Origin: Ottowia thiooxydans DSM 14619
Lineage (GTDB): Bacteria; Pseudomonadota; Gammaproteobacteria; Burkholderiales; Burkholderiaceae_C
Assembly: GCF_000422885.1 (NCBI RefSeq)
Contig: NZ_AUGX01000034.1
Location: 1-64,000, forward strand
Length of the DNA: 64,000 nucleotides
Direction: 5' to 3'
The position numbers were made by a program, and so were the translations under genes. Positions 35,001-43,400 of this stretch are shown here, piece by piece (positions within the stretch are counted from its first letter, which is position 1; the number at the start of each line of letters is the position of its first letter). The notes beneath the pieces are model-generated. The model saw nothing but the letters and a program-made list of their open reading frames with translations, made no database searches and was not told the origin of the DNA.

Positions 35001-37752
35001 TTCCAGCAGCCGCTTCCAGATGGCCCAGATTGGTTTTGACGGCGCCCAGTATCAAGGGCTTGTCCTGCGGGCGCTCGCTGAACACGTGGCCCAATGCGTT
35101 GAGCTCGATCGGATCACCCAGCGACGTGCCGGTGCCGTGTGCCTCAAAGTAGTCCACCTCCTGCGGGCTGATCCGGCTGGTATTCAATGCCTGGCGTATC
35201 AGGGCCTGCTGGGCCTGTCCGCTGGGCACGGTGAAGCCGCTGGTGCGGCCATCGTGGTTGACCGCGCTGCCTCGCACCACGGCCAGAATGGAGTCACCGT
35301 CAGCCTGGGCGTCGGCCAGACGCTTCAGCACGACCACGCCGCAACCTTCGCTGCGCACGTAGCCGTTGGCGCCATCGTCGAAGGTTTGGCATCGGCTGTC
35401 TTTCGACAAAGCGCCCGCGCGCGCCAGCATGATGCTGGTCTCGGGCGAGACCAGCAGATTGACCCCACCTGCCAGTGCCAGATGGCTTTCCCCGTCTCGC
35501 AGGCTGCGGCACGCCAGATGCAGCGCCACCAGCGAGGAGGAGCAGGCCGTGTCGACAGCCATGCAAGGCCCATGAACGCCCAGATGGAAAGACAAGCGCC
35601 CTGCGGCGGTCGAGTGCGCGTTGCCGGTGCCCAGGTAACCCGAGACGTTCAGCCGCTCGGCCATAGACAGGCGCTGCAAATACTCGGTGTGGCTGATGCC
35701 CACAAAAATGCCGGTGGCGCTGTTCTTAAGAGATGAGGGCGTGATGCAGGCCGATTCCAGCGCTTCCTGGCTCACCTCCAGCAGCAGGCGTTGCTGTGGA
35801 TCGAGCGCGATGGCTTCCCTTGGCGAGATGCCAAAGGCGGTGCAATCGAAGTCACGGATTTCTTTCAGGAACCCGCCGTGAAAGATGTGCGGCATGCTGT
35901 CGGGGTCCACCCCGGCGGCACGCAGCTCGGACAGGTCCCATCGGTCGTCTGGCACAGGGCAGATGCCGTCGCCACCCGCGCACAGGAAATCCCAGAAGGC
36001 CTGCGGCGTGTTGATTCCGCCGGGAAGGCGGCACCCCATGCCGATGACTGCAATATCGTCTGAATGGGTTCTGGCACCGGACGTGGCGGGAAGTGCGCTT
36101 GTACCCTGGCTCAGGTAGGTCGCCAAGGCAGAGATACTGGGATGGTCGAACGCTACCGTCTGGCCTAGCGGCCGCGCCAGTTGAGTCTGCAAGCGCTCGG
36201 CCAGTTCCACCAGTTGTAGCGATCCCATGCCCAGCTCGAAGAAACCGCGATCGGCGTCGATAGCCTCCGGTGCTTCAAGCTCCAACAAATCGGCCACGAG
36301 GTCACGCACCATGGCCTCCAAATTCAAGGCCGTGAACGCGGTTGGTTCCACCGGCAACCCCGGCTCCTGAGCCGACTGCAACAGCAATGAAGCGTGTTTT
36401 GCACCGCCAGCCAAAGGCACAGTATCGAATGCGCTGGCGTCAATCTTGTGGCCTCGCACAAACATCTGCGCCAGAAAGCAACGCAGCTGAGAGAGAGTGG
36501 GGCGATTTTCCAGATTGGTGGCCATGCAGAAAGCTGACCTTCCGCGCAGCGTGTCCCGTGCGAAGCCGGCCAGATGTCCACCGGGGCCGACCTCCACGAA
36601 GGTACGGATGCCATCTTCGTATAGGCGTTCAATGGTTTCCCGAAACCGTGCACGATGAGTCCACTGCAGGGCCAGCACTTCACGAATACCCGCAAGCTCA
36701 GCAGGCAAGGGCGCCGCAGTGGTTGCGCTGTAGACGGGCACGGAGGGCAGGCTGAGCGGCATGCCGGCATACATACTCTGCAGCGCGGGCTGGCTGACGG
36801 GAAACAGCGGCGTGTGTACCGGTATCGTCATTCCCGGCAATCGCAGGCACAGGTTGCCGCGGGTGGACAGGGCTTTTTCTATCGCGGCCACCTCCGTTTC
36901 GGGGCCACACAAGATGGCCTGCTGAGGGCAGTTGTCCAAAGCCAGAAATACGGAGTCTTCAGCGCCCACTGCTTTCCCGCTGACTTCTTCCGTCGTCGCG
37001 GGCTGCTGGCGGAATGCCGCCAAGGTTTCCCGTGATGCGGCTGTGACCGCAATCATCCGCATGTCTGCGGCACGGGAGCGTGCGTCAGGGTCCGATTGGG
37101 CAATGGCGCCCATCATGGCGTCGAGCAACCCAATCGCATCGGCCTGCGACGTCATTCCCGAAGCGGCGAGCACCGCCGTTTCTCCGTAGCTGTGGCCGAT
37201 CATGGCGTCGCAAGCCAGGCCCGGTGCACAGCGGGCCAGCACGGTGTGCAGGGCCAGGGAGCCTAACAAGATGGCGTCTATGCCTTGCCTGAAGTCGGGC
37301 GCAGCCGGTTGATCCGTGCCGGGATGGATCAAGGTGTTGGACTCGAACCGTTTCCGGGCATCCGCCGGTAGGGCGTCGAACCACTGCTGCACTTCAGGAA
37401 AGGCGGCGAGAAGATCGGCCATCAGGGTGCGATGGTGCGCCCCAAAGCCAGGGAACATGAATGCGACCCGATGAGGTTCCACCTCTTCGCCAACGTTCTC
37501 GGTTCTTCGGCCGTAGAACACTTGATTGGCCAGATTGAAAACTGGCTTGTCACTTCCACGGGTCAGGCGTTCGCTGGCGAGTTGGATGGCAGCGGCCAAA
37601 CCTTCATCATCGTCGGCCACCAGTGCCAGGCGATGCAATTCGGTGTCGTTCCAGGGGTGAGGCTGATGTCCCGCCAGGATGTTGGCCAGTTCGGCAAGAA
37701 GCTCTTCCTGGGAGGCTGCCGACATGAGCAGTAATTTGCCGCGCTCCGTCAT
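29017..37752 (-). CDS. Hybrid PKS-NRPS megasynthase AT-ACP-KS-AT-ACP-C-A-PCP-TE
   Basis: This 2911-aa multidomain enzyme has the following order. AT1 94-445 (Ser188 in GHSYGE); ACP1 476-550 (Ser511); KS 565-990 (Cys737 in DTACSSS, His872, His911); AT2 1085-1380 (Ser1174 in GHSIGE, HAFH at 1274-1277, which favours malonyl). ACP2 1470-1545 (Ser1505 in MGLDSL); condensation 1567-2010 (HHIVSDG, His1746/His1747); adenylation 2065-2545 (FTSGSTGEPKG); PCP 2555-2630 (Ser2590); thioesterase 2650-2905 (Ser2722 in GHSFG, His2889). It predicts one more chain extension, coupling to one amino acid and release or cyclisation. A 55-residue foreign insert (1627-1681) lies in the condensation domain. The start overlaps the 905-aa gene's stop. 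The amino acid used is not assigned. Confidence 0.92.
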   Translation of the reverse strand: MTERGKLLLMSAASQEELLAELANILAGHQPHPWNDTELHRLALVADDDEGLAAAIQLASERLTRGSDKPVFNLANQVFYGRRTENVGEEVEPHRVAFMFPGFGAHHRTLMADLLAAFPEVQQWFDALPADARKRFESNTLIHPGTDQPAAPDFRQGIDAILLGSLALHTVLARCAPGLACDAMIGHSYGETAVLAASGMTSQADAIGLLDAMMGAIAQSDPDARSRAADMRMIAVTAASRETLAAFRQQPATTEEVSGKAVGAEDSVFLALDNCPQQAILCGPETEVAAIEKALSTRGNLCLRLPGMTIPVHTPLFPVSQPALQSMYAGMPLSLPSVPVYSATTAAPLPAELAGIREVLALQWTHRARFRETIERLYEDGIRTFVEVGPGGHLAGFARDTLRGRSAFCMATNLENRPTLSQLRCFLAQMFVRGHKIDASAFDTVPLAGGAKHASLLLQSAQEPGLPVEPTAFTALNLEAMVRDLVADLLELEAPEAIDADRGFFELGMGSLQLVELAERLQTQLARPLGQTVAFDHPSISALATYLSQGTSALPATSGARTHSDDIAVIGMGCRLPGGINTPQAFWDFLCAGGDGICPVPDDRWDLSELRAAGVDPDSMPHIFHGGFLKEIRDFDCTAFGISPREAIALDPQQRLLLEVSQEALESACITPSSLKNSATGIFVGISHTEYLQRLSMAERLNVSGYLGTGNAHSTAAGRLSFHLGVHGPCMAVDTACSSSLVALHLACRSLRDGESHLALAGGVNLLVSPETSIMLARAGALSKDSRCQTFDDGANGYVRSEGCGVVVLKRLADAQADGDSILAVVRGSAVNHDGRTSGFTVPSGQAQQALIRQALNTSRISPQEVDYFEAHGTGTSLGDPIELNALGHVFSERPQDKPLILGAVKTNLGHLEAAAGITGFIKGVLQLQHGRIASNLHFTSPNHRVDWAQLPFAVSRSLQPWPNPDRARFAGVSSFGISGTNACAILTQAPDETPHDAEVAGAPRELQILTLSAPSASAAEALALSVAHTLPKIGSASFASFCTSTQLGRDHSRYRIAVVGTDAEQLAEALAHKTPAHCARPPKIAFLFSGQGSQMANMGCELLDSEPAFRAALEAAGQALQPFMTQPLIELLRSGHSLDATALAQPSLFGIQYALCALWKSWGVLPHAVLGHSIGEYAAACAAGMLTLEEAAPLVAHRGRLMQSLPAGGAMLAVHLGHAQVAAFLTESTLPLAIAAINGRHHTVLSGAEGDIARAEHLLHQAGTTAARLKVSHAFHSPLMAPALEPFHCIATAVTPRAGQLPMVSTLTGALLESAPDAHYWTQQLSSTVLFEPAMQTLKNTGCTVFIEIGPRPVLLGLAQNDHSEGTWLASLNGTSGEQRRMLQALADLYSTGAHVDWRQFHDGRPWRRASVPLTPFDRRRLWIDKRPEMHMSAPAVNVPAAPSPTSPPPRKNSLIDRLRATPLQEQPALVEASLRRMVASALGGLAESALEPSEPLNRMGLDSLMAMSLRNELASKLGLDTTLAHLTGEATLESLTAVVQAQLLKSGALSEVTTPEPPSAESEPCPLSYGQRALWFLWQLAPHSSAYGLSLPLEIAAPADPIRWRAACRALVASHPQLRSVFRLGAYRTWSVESENRPQRGQFSPDSQAHSPAMGQEDGGKWTAEVDLQPTISKSDRLLVDGQVVQQAMPAGEVQWADMPVAGWSMQDVTALHRQPFDLEHGPVIRFGWFPRDDGSALLLLSMHHIVSDGWSLELIRRQLPHIATEGAPDTAHVTEASGYRAHVRRQLQLLSSAKGEALWTYWRDQLGGPLPVLDLPTDYPRPAQKGFAGASCAFALSEELTLAMKALAREVGATPYVVFLAGFLALVHRTAGQDDLLVGSPQAGRDHAESALIVGYFTDPLVIRSRLGRDQGFREFLTATRQTVLGALEHSQFPFALLVERLAPQRAADRSPLFDASFNFTPAAVQNDDLPEVRQIEQADGKFDLTLNLRDGVAASGWFGYDTQLFSAAGMARLRDNFIHLLESAVADPERSVSTLATSRARDGLALVPVLSGETLELSAQDHVARRFESASRTHPDSMALVAEDARLSYRQLDAIACRLATQLSNQGLGHGSRVGVMARRTAGFFAAVLAIHKIGAAYVALDPAWPQALLERTIANNAISLSFGEHGPDLSVMADSAGHAPTHPSFAQAANSLDDPAYVIFTSGSTGEPKGVEISHRSLANYVASMAPLLGLEAPGNFALVSTLAADLGLTMVFPSLCLGACLHVLPEEASLDGARFADYIEREHIDYLKIVPSHFAALTAGRMVFPRRVLVFGGEGASPSWVAGLQKAAGACRIFNHYGPTETTIGVLCGEVTATTPVHAGSLPLSHAVAGSEIYLLDAQDNPVPGGAIGHLHVSGPCLALGYLGLASQASFITLNGLRLYRTGDLARQWPDGALEILGRIDRQAKIRGFRIEPAQIESALRRQPGISECAVITVPGPNSTARLLGFVVANGQTPELSALRETLTKLLPAPMVPEHIFYLDALPRNANGKLDTAALALRATPAREEGAQLPRDMIEIELTRIWTEVLGVAQVGIHDDFFSLGGHSLLAVKLLSLIQQKFGNQLSLGQILTHPSIAAQAETLRTAASQTSPSSALISLRQGDSRQAPLYLLPGAGGSIVYLFSLVRALPGDLPVRALQGRGLQPDDPVPRTVEEAAVHHVALLEQAQPAGPVRLAGHSFGALVAYEMARLLQSRGRRVDFLGLIDNAAQSTASSARSDQQWLAYIARRIEKLSGKSLDLGGIEAAADYSAAAHLLSVRMVTADLLPGGMDEAYLLRFLDIYRANTIAASLYRPQPLAQGLRATVLVAEQKDIELELADGPAGDATQGWGALIAPTPKVVVVPGTHLSMLNEPHAQTLALKIAQAIGD
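32709..32877. mobile_element. 161-bp MITE-like palindromic element, copy 1, inside the C domain
   Basis: The element (32713-32873) is flanked by a CTAG duplication (32709-32712 and 32874-32877). Its ends are 18-bp inverted repeats of the form GAGCCTGTCGGACTTGGA with one mismatch. The whole element folds as a long imperfect palindrome with a central hairpin (arms 32783-32790 and 32794-32801). With one CTAG it adds exactly 165 bases, so 55 codons stay in frame with no stop. The 4-bp CTAG duplication fits the YTAR target of IS5-group elements; that origin is inference. Confidence 0.85.
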
Positions 37753-40466
37753 GAGAAAGCCTTGCTGCGTGCCACCCTCAAGGGGGTGCCACCTGGACGA
37801 TAGTCGAAGCTCATGTCGTAATCGCCATAGGTCAATAGGTTCCGCGAGATGGTGATGGCGTGCAGCGGTGGTGTGGGCATACCTCGCCTGGCCATATCTT
37901 CCAGTGCCAGCTCCTTGGCCGCGATGCGGGCGAGCAGATCCTCTACATCACGATGCGAGGACCATGCAGGCAGCTCATGCGCGTTCAATACGCGGTGGGC
38001 CAGGGCGCGAGCCCAGATTCCGCCGTTGGCTTCCAGAGTGTCACGCCACTCATCCAGGTTGATGGTGCGTTCACCCGATGCGGTCGAACTTGAAAATGCC
38101 ATACGGCCGTCACCGAAAATCCAGTTAGCCAGGATGGACGGCAGCGCAATCAGCCGCTGTGCAAAACCTTCTATCGTCGCGATGATGCGTCCGCCGGCGG
38201 AGAACACGAAGTCGGCTTCGGTCACGGCCTCTCCATGAACGGCAATGCGTCCCTCGCAGCGTACGCGAACGCCAGGAGGGGGTGTTTCATGGAGCACGAC
38301 ACGCCGGGCCTGATACGGAAAGACGCCCGTGTCTGCGGTGATGATCGAATGCTCCAGCAACCACAGGGCGACCAACTGGCCTGCGCCATCCAGCAAAGCG
38401 GGGTCTGCGGCGAAGAGCTCGGCGTCCGCGGCGGGTGGCAGGGTGGTTTCAAGTTCGGCCACGATGCCCGTGGATCCGATCCAGGTCACTTGGCGCAAGC
38501 ATTGGAACTGTGGGCCGTGGAAAGCGTACTCCCGGTAGAAGCGCTCCGGAGTCCAGGCGCATCGCCCGGAGCCTTGTTCGCCGAGGGGGGCAAGCGGGGC
38601 CACCGCGGCAGGGATGAACTCGACATGGCTGGAGAATGCGGGCTCATCGTGGAGCGGCTGCTCGTCGCGCAAGGAGATGTCGACCGTGTTCGCCTGTCTC
38701 GACCAGGCGATGTGGAGGCCGAGCTTTCCTTCATCCAGGGCGAGCCAGCGCTGCGCCTTGACGGCGGTCAAAACAACGGGAGCACTCCTATGGGCGCCCA
38801 CTGTTTGCCTGGCCACCGCAGCCGCCAGCGCCAGGCTGGTGGTGAATGCGAGGACCGGCAGGGCCGGCTGCCCACGCCCAAGACTGTGGTCTGCGAGCCA
38901 GGGCATGGCCGTAGTCGATAGCTGGCGACGAAGCTCCCGGGCAAGCGCACCACCACTGAACGCGGCGGTGACGGCCGTGCCAGGCTTTGTGGCTGGGTGC
39001 GCGGAACCCGTACCTCGGCGGCTCAGGAAGCTTTGTTGCATCGCCTGCATGCGGGCCTTGGCATCTGTAATCAGTGCGGCCTGGCGCTCAATCAAGCCTT
39101 GGCGCTGTGGAGGCGATGTCAACGGCCTTGCGACCGGCGGTGGGGCGGGAAACTCGCGAAGCCGTATGCCGTGAACATCGAGGCCCACACCATGGGCATA
39201 AAGTTGCGCGAGTAGCGTCTTGAGTACGGCCATGTCGTCCTGGCGGGCACTGGCCATGCCTGCGGCCAGGTGAGGGCGGCCTCGCAGTGTGTCATCCACG
39301 AAGGCGCAGAGTTTGTTGTCAGGCCCTACTTCAATGAATGTGTGGATACCCTTGGCATAAAGGTTTTCCACGGCATTGCGCAGGCTGATGGTGGCAGTCC
39401 ATTGGCGTGCCATGGTCTCGCGCATGGCATCGGCTTCGGGCCCCATGGCTTGCCCGGTCAGGCAGGAATAGACCGGCGTTTTGGGCGAGGGCAAGGCCAG
39501 GAGCGGGTAATGCGCCGCAAGCGTTTCGCCCCAGCGCGCAAAAAGAGGTGTGTGATAGGCCCTCTGAAAGGGCAGCTTCAGGCCGATGCCGCCTTGCGCA
39601 CTGATGTGCTCGGCCACCTTTTCAAGCTCAGCGCGATGGCCCCCTAGAACTTGTTGGAGCGAACAATTGTCCATGGCCAGGAAAACCTCACCCTCGCGCT
39701 CTGCCAGCAACGCAGTGAGTGCGGTGCTGGAAAACGCGCTTACGGCCAGCATGCCCTGCGCTGGCTCAGGTGGGTGCAGGGCCAGTCCGGCGCGGCTGGT
39801 TTGGTGCAGCCAGTCACAGATGTGCTGGCGATCACGGCTCAGATCCAGACAGGCCGCCATGACCGCCGCGTGCTCACCGTTGCTGTGGCCGAGCAAGGCA
39901 TCGGGGCGCACGCCGTATCCCACCAGTACCTCGTGCAACGCGAGGCTGATGGCCGTGCTGAGTGGGCCACCCCGCGCAATGTCGAACAAGGCCGATTCAT
40001 CGGCGTTCGAACCCGAGGGAGGGTAAATCAGCTCGGAGGGTGGTGGGTGCCCGTGGCCCAGGAAGGTTTGGTCCAGGGCGCTCAGCCACTCACGAAGCGG
40101 TGACAGATGCTGCCGCGCGGTATCCATCATGCCCACGCGCTGGGCACCTTCGCCTGGGTACAGAAAGGCGACTCCGGAGGCCTGCTGTCCCTGGCCAAAG
40201 TAAATGCCCCGATTGCGCATCGACAGTCGTGTGCGGCCAGGCTCCGCCAGCTTTTCACGCGCCACTGCCAGGAGCGCGACAAGCTCCTGTGCCGGCCCCA
40301 CGATCGCCAGGCGCTCCTGCTCATCGGGCTGGCCAAGCTCGTCTTGCAAGGGGCTGATTCCGCTGGCCAGGCGCTGAGTAGCGCGGTCAATACGGCCGAG
40401 CAGGCTGGCTCGGTCAGGGGCTCCCAGCAGGAGCAGACGAGGCGGTGCGTGCTCGGTTGGGTTCAC
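37749..40466 (-). CDS. PKS protein AT-DH with PPTase-like C-terminal tail
   Basis: This is a 905-aa protein. Residues 95-430 form a PfaB-like acyltransferase with FLYPGEGAQ, Ser195 in the unusual GHSNGEHAAV, and HTPLF. Residues 505-780 form a dehydratase hot-dog pair with His527 in WLADHSLGRG, YAFHGPQFQ and the LLDGAGQLVALWL aspartate motif. The tail (about 805-905) with ALAHRVLNAHELPAW and LLARIAAKELALEDMARRG resembles the K-E-A part of 4'-phosphopantetheinyl transferases. It sits between the two large synthases and overlaps the next gene by four bases. It likely supplies dehydration in trans to the iterative 2350-aa synthase. Confidence 0.85.
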   Translation of the reverse strand: MNPTEHAPPRLLLLGAPDRASLLGRIDRATQRLASGISPLQDELGQPDEQERLAIVGPAQELVALLAVAREKLAEPGRTRLSMRNRGIYFGQGQQASGVAFLYPGEGAQRVGMMDTARQHLSPLREWLSALDQTFLGHGHPPPSELIYPPSGSNADESALFDIARGGPLSTAISLALHEVLVGYGVRPDALLGHSNGEHAAVMAACLDLSRDRQHICDWLHQTSRAGLALHPPEPAQGMLAVSAFSSTALTALLAEREGEVFLAMDNCSLQQVLGGHRAELEKVAEHISAQGGIGLKLPFQRAYHTPLFARWGETLAAHYPLLALPSPKTPVYSCLTGQAMGPEADAMRETMARQWTATISLRNAVENLYAKGIHTFIEVGPDNKLCAFVDDTLRGRPHLAAGMASARQDDMAVLKTLLAQLYAHGVGLDVHGIRLREFPAPPPVARPLTSPPQRQGLIERQAALITDAKARMQAMQQSFLSRRGTGSAHPATKPGTAVTAAFSGGALARELRRQLSTTAMPWLADHSLGRGQPALPVLAFTTSLALAAAVARQTVGAHRSAPVVLTAVKAQRWLALDEGKLGLHIAWSRQANTVDISLRDEQPLHDEPAFSSHVEFIPAAVAPLAPLGEQGSGRCAWTPERFYREYAFHGPQFQCLRQVTWIGSTGIVAELETTLPPAADAELFAADPALLDGAGQLVALWLLEHSIITADTGVFPYQARRVVLHETPPPGVRVRCEGRIAVHGEAVTEADFVFSAGGRIIATIEGFAQRLIALPSILANWIFGDGRMAFSSSTASGERTINLDEWRDTLEANGGIWARALAHRVLNAHELPAWSSHRDVEDLLARIAAKELALEDMARRGMPTPPLHAITISRNLLTYGDYDMSFDYRPGGTPLRVARSKAFS

Positions 40467-40484
40467 CGGTGTTCGCTCCCCAGG

Positions 40485-43400
40485 TCAGCCCGCATGGGCT
40501 TCGCCATGAAGCAGGAGCAGGGAGAGCTCGAACACGGTCGACAGAAGTCGATCGATTTCGAGGGCCCAAGGACCATTGCCGGCAATCACTTCTGATTCAC
40601 CCTTGCGGCCACGGCTCATCTCTTCGACAAAAAAGCGCCGTCCGGCAGCAATAGAAACCGGTGTGATGCCCTGGCCTTCCAGCAAGGCCAGTACCCCGTC
40701 TGCCGCCATTCCGGCACCTTGCCAGGGACCCCAGTCAATGGTGACAACGCGGGTGCTCGGCCAACGCTGGTCCAAATGGGTGCCCAGCCGCGCCATGACC
40801 TGGTTGGCCGCCGCGTAGTCGGACTGACCCTGATTGCCGAACCGGCCGGAGATGGAACCGAACAACACCATCCACTTGAGTTCTGCAGGCCGAAGCAGAT
40901 GGGAAAGCAGATAGGCGCTGTCCGCCTTGGTGTCAAACACGCGATCGAATGACTCCGGCTCTTTAGCGAGGAAGGACTGATCTTCGATCAACCCGGCGCC
41001 ATGGACCACTGCATCAATGCGCCCGTAGCGTTCGTACAGATCGTTGATGAGATGGGTCATGGCAGCCTCGTCACGCACGTCAAGGCTGTAGTACTCCACT
41101 TCGGCCCCGGCTGCGCGGAACGAGGCCATGCTGGTTTCGCGCTCCTGGCCGGCGCTGGTGTCCTGCGCTGCCGAGCGTCCGACCAGCACCAATCGAACGC
41201 CGGGGGCTGCCAGCTCGCGGCAGATTTCTGCGGTGATGCCCCTGGCTCCTCCCGTGGCCAGAACTACCCATCCGGCTTGAGGGCGCCAGCGGTCATCAGC
41301 CGGGGCATCCGTGGGCCAGGGCGCCTGCTGCGGAACCCGGATGAAGCGCTCGCCAGCGCGGTAGGCAATCTCGGTTCCACCGCCTGGTAGCGAGGCTTCT
41401 GCGAACAACAACTCGACCAGCCCTGAAGAAGAGGGCTCCACATCCACCACCTTGGTCAGCAGGTGCGGAAACTCCTGTTCAACTGAACGCAGCAGGCCAT
41501 GGCAACCGCCCGCGGCGGACCATGCGGCCGTATTGCCTTCTGGGTGCTCAATGTCCAGCACGCCGCCTGATTGGGAGGCGGCAAGCAGACGCATAGGATG
41601 GCCCGGGTCGGTCAGTTCCTGCGCGCATGCCTGTAAGAGTACGTGCAAGCTTTTGACGACCCGCGCGGTGGCATCACGCCACGCGGCCAGGTCATCTGCT
41701 TGCGCAGGTGAACCCAAGGCGGCCAGATGCACAATGCCTGCCACCGGGCCATGAACATAGCGCTGCGCGGTCAGCCGACGAACGATCAACTCGGGCGAGT
41801 TCAGCTCCTCGTGGGGAATCAGGCAGGCGCCGAGGCCTTCAGCGTGGAACTTACCCAGCAACTGGCGGGCGACATCGCCGTTGTCGCTCGTAATGACCCA
41901 CAAACCAGAAGCCGGCTTGGGTAGGCGGGTTGGCAGCGGTTTGACACGATCCACCATCAGGAAACGAGGGCAACCGGGGCCGCCCGTATCGACCGCGATC
42001 GGATCAAACAGACGGCTTTCGGTTTGCTGCAACACCGATTCGACGATCGCCTTCAATGATTTGGCCTGCACCAAGCGATTGAGCTGTTTGCGCAACTGAC
42101 CGGACACCTCTGCCGGCAGGCTCTTCACCAGGTTGTTGATGATTTCGATCCGCTTGATCGAGTCAATGCCCAACTCGCCTTCCAGGTCTTGCTCCAGACC
42201 CAGCATTTCCACCGGATAGCCCGTGCGCTCGCTCACCAGACGCACCAGATCCTGCCGCAATCGATCACCATCGATGGTGACCTGTACCGGCTTGAGGCTG
42301 GGTGCGGCGGCATCCTGTGCAGGCGGTGCGTCCCCGGCGTTGGCATGGGTGGTGTCTACAGCCCTTTGTGGGGCAGGGCTGGCGACTTGTGCTGGGTGAT
42401 GCTGGCTCTGGCTTTGCGGCGAAGAATGGCCGTCCAGGACCCTCATCATCATGCGTTCCTGCTGATCCAGGAATTGGCGCATGGTTTCCTGGTATTGCCC
42501 GAAAGCGTCCGCCACGGGATCGGCCCCCAGTGCGCTGGGCGCTGTGGCCAGAGTGGCCGGCGCACTGGCGGGACTGAGCGCATCGCGAAACGGAGTAACG
42601 CCCACCAATGCTGGTTGGCCGGGCTGATAGATGCGCCCTCCGTCCAACATCCAGGCGTGCTGCTTGGCGGTAGGGAGTTTTTCCAGATCGAGAGTGCGTA
42701 CTTCGCGCTCCTGAAACAGCGCATCCAAGGCCACTGGTTGGCCAGCAGCCCACAGGCTACCCAGTGCGCTCAGCCAGCTTTTGAGGGAGCCTTCGGAGGC
42801 CACAGCCTTATGGGGGCGGTCACCCAGGATCTGACCCACCAGCCCTGTGAGTACCCGGCCAGGTCCGATTTCCAGAAAATGCCGGACACCCGCCTCCCAC
42901 ATGGAGGTGATCTGGGCCGAGAAATTCACGGACTGCTCCAGATGCTCGGAGCAGCGCTGGCGAACACCGTCGACATCCTCAGGATAGGGCTGGCCATCCA
43001 GGTTGGCGTGCACCGGCCACTTGGGCTGCATGAACCGCACCTCCTGCGCCAGGAAGCCGGCAAAAGGTTCAGCCGCACCGCGCATCAGCGGTGAATGAAA
43101 GGCGGCGGACACTGGCAGCGGGCGTGCCACGTGCCCTGCCGCCTCAAGGCGTGAGCACAGTGCGGCCAAGCTTTGAGTGTCTCCCGACAACACCGTTTGA
43201 GTGGGGCTGTTCAGGTTGGCAATCCACACGCCCTCGCTATCATTTTTGCCATCCCTGTCTGCAAGAAACGGCTTCAACGCGTCCAAGCCTAGCCCTGCCA
43301 TCAGCATGGTGCCAGAGCCCGCTTCGCCCATCAGCCTGCCACGCTCGGCGGCGAGTTTGAGAAGGTCATCCCGGGACAGCGCACCCGCCGCATGCAACGC

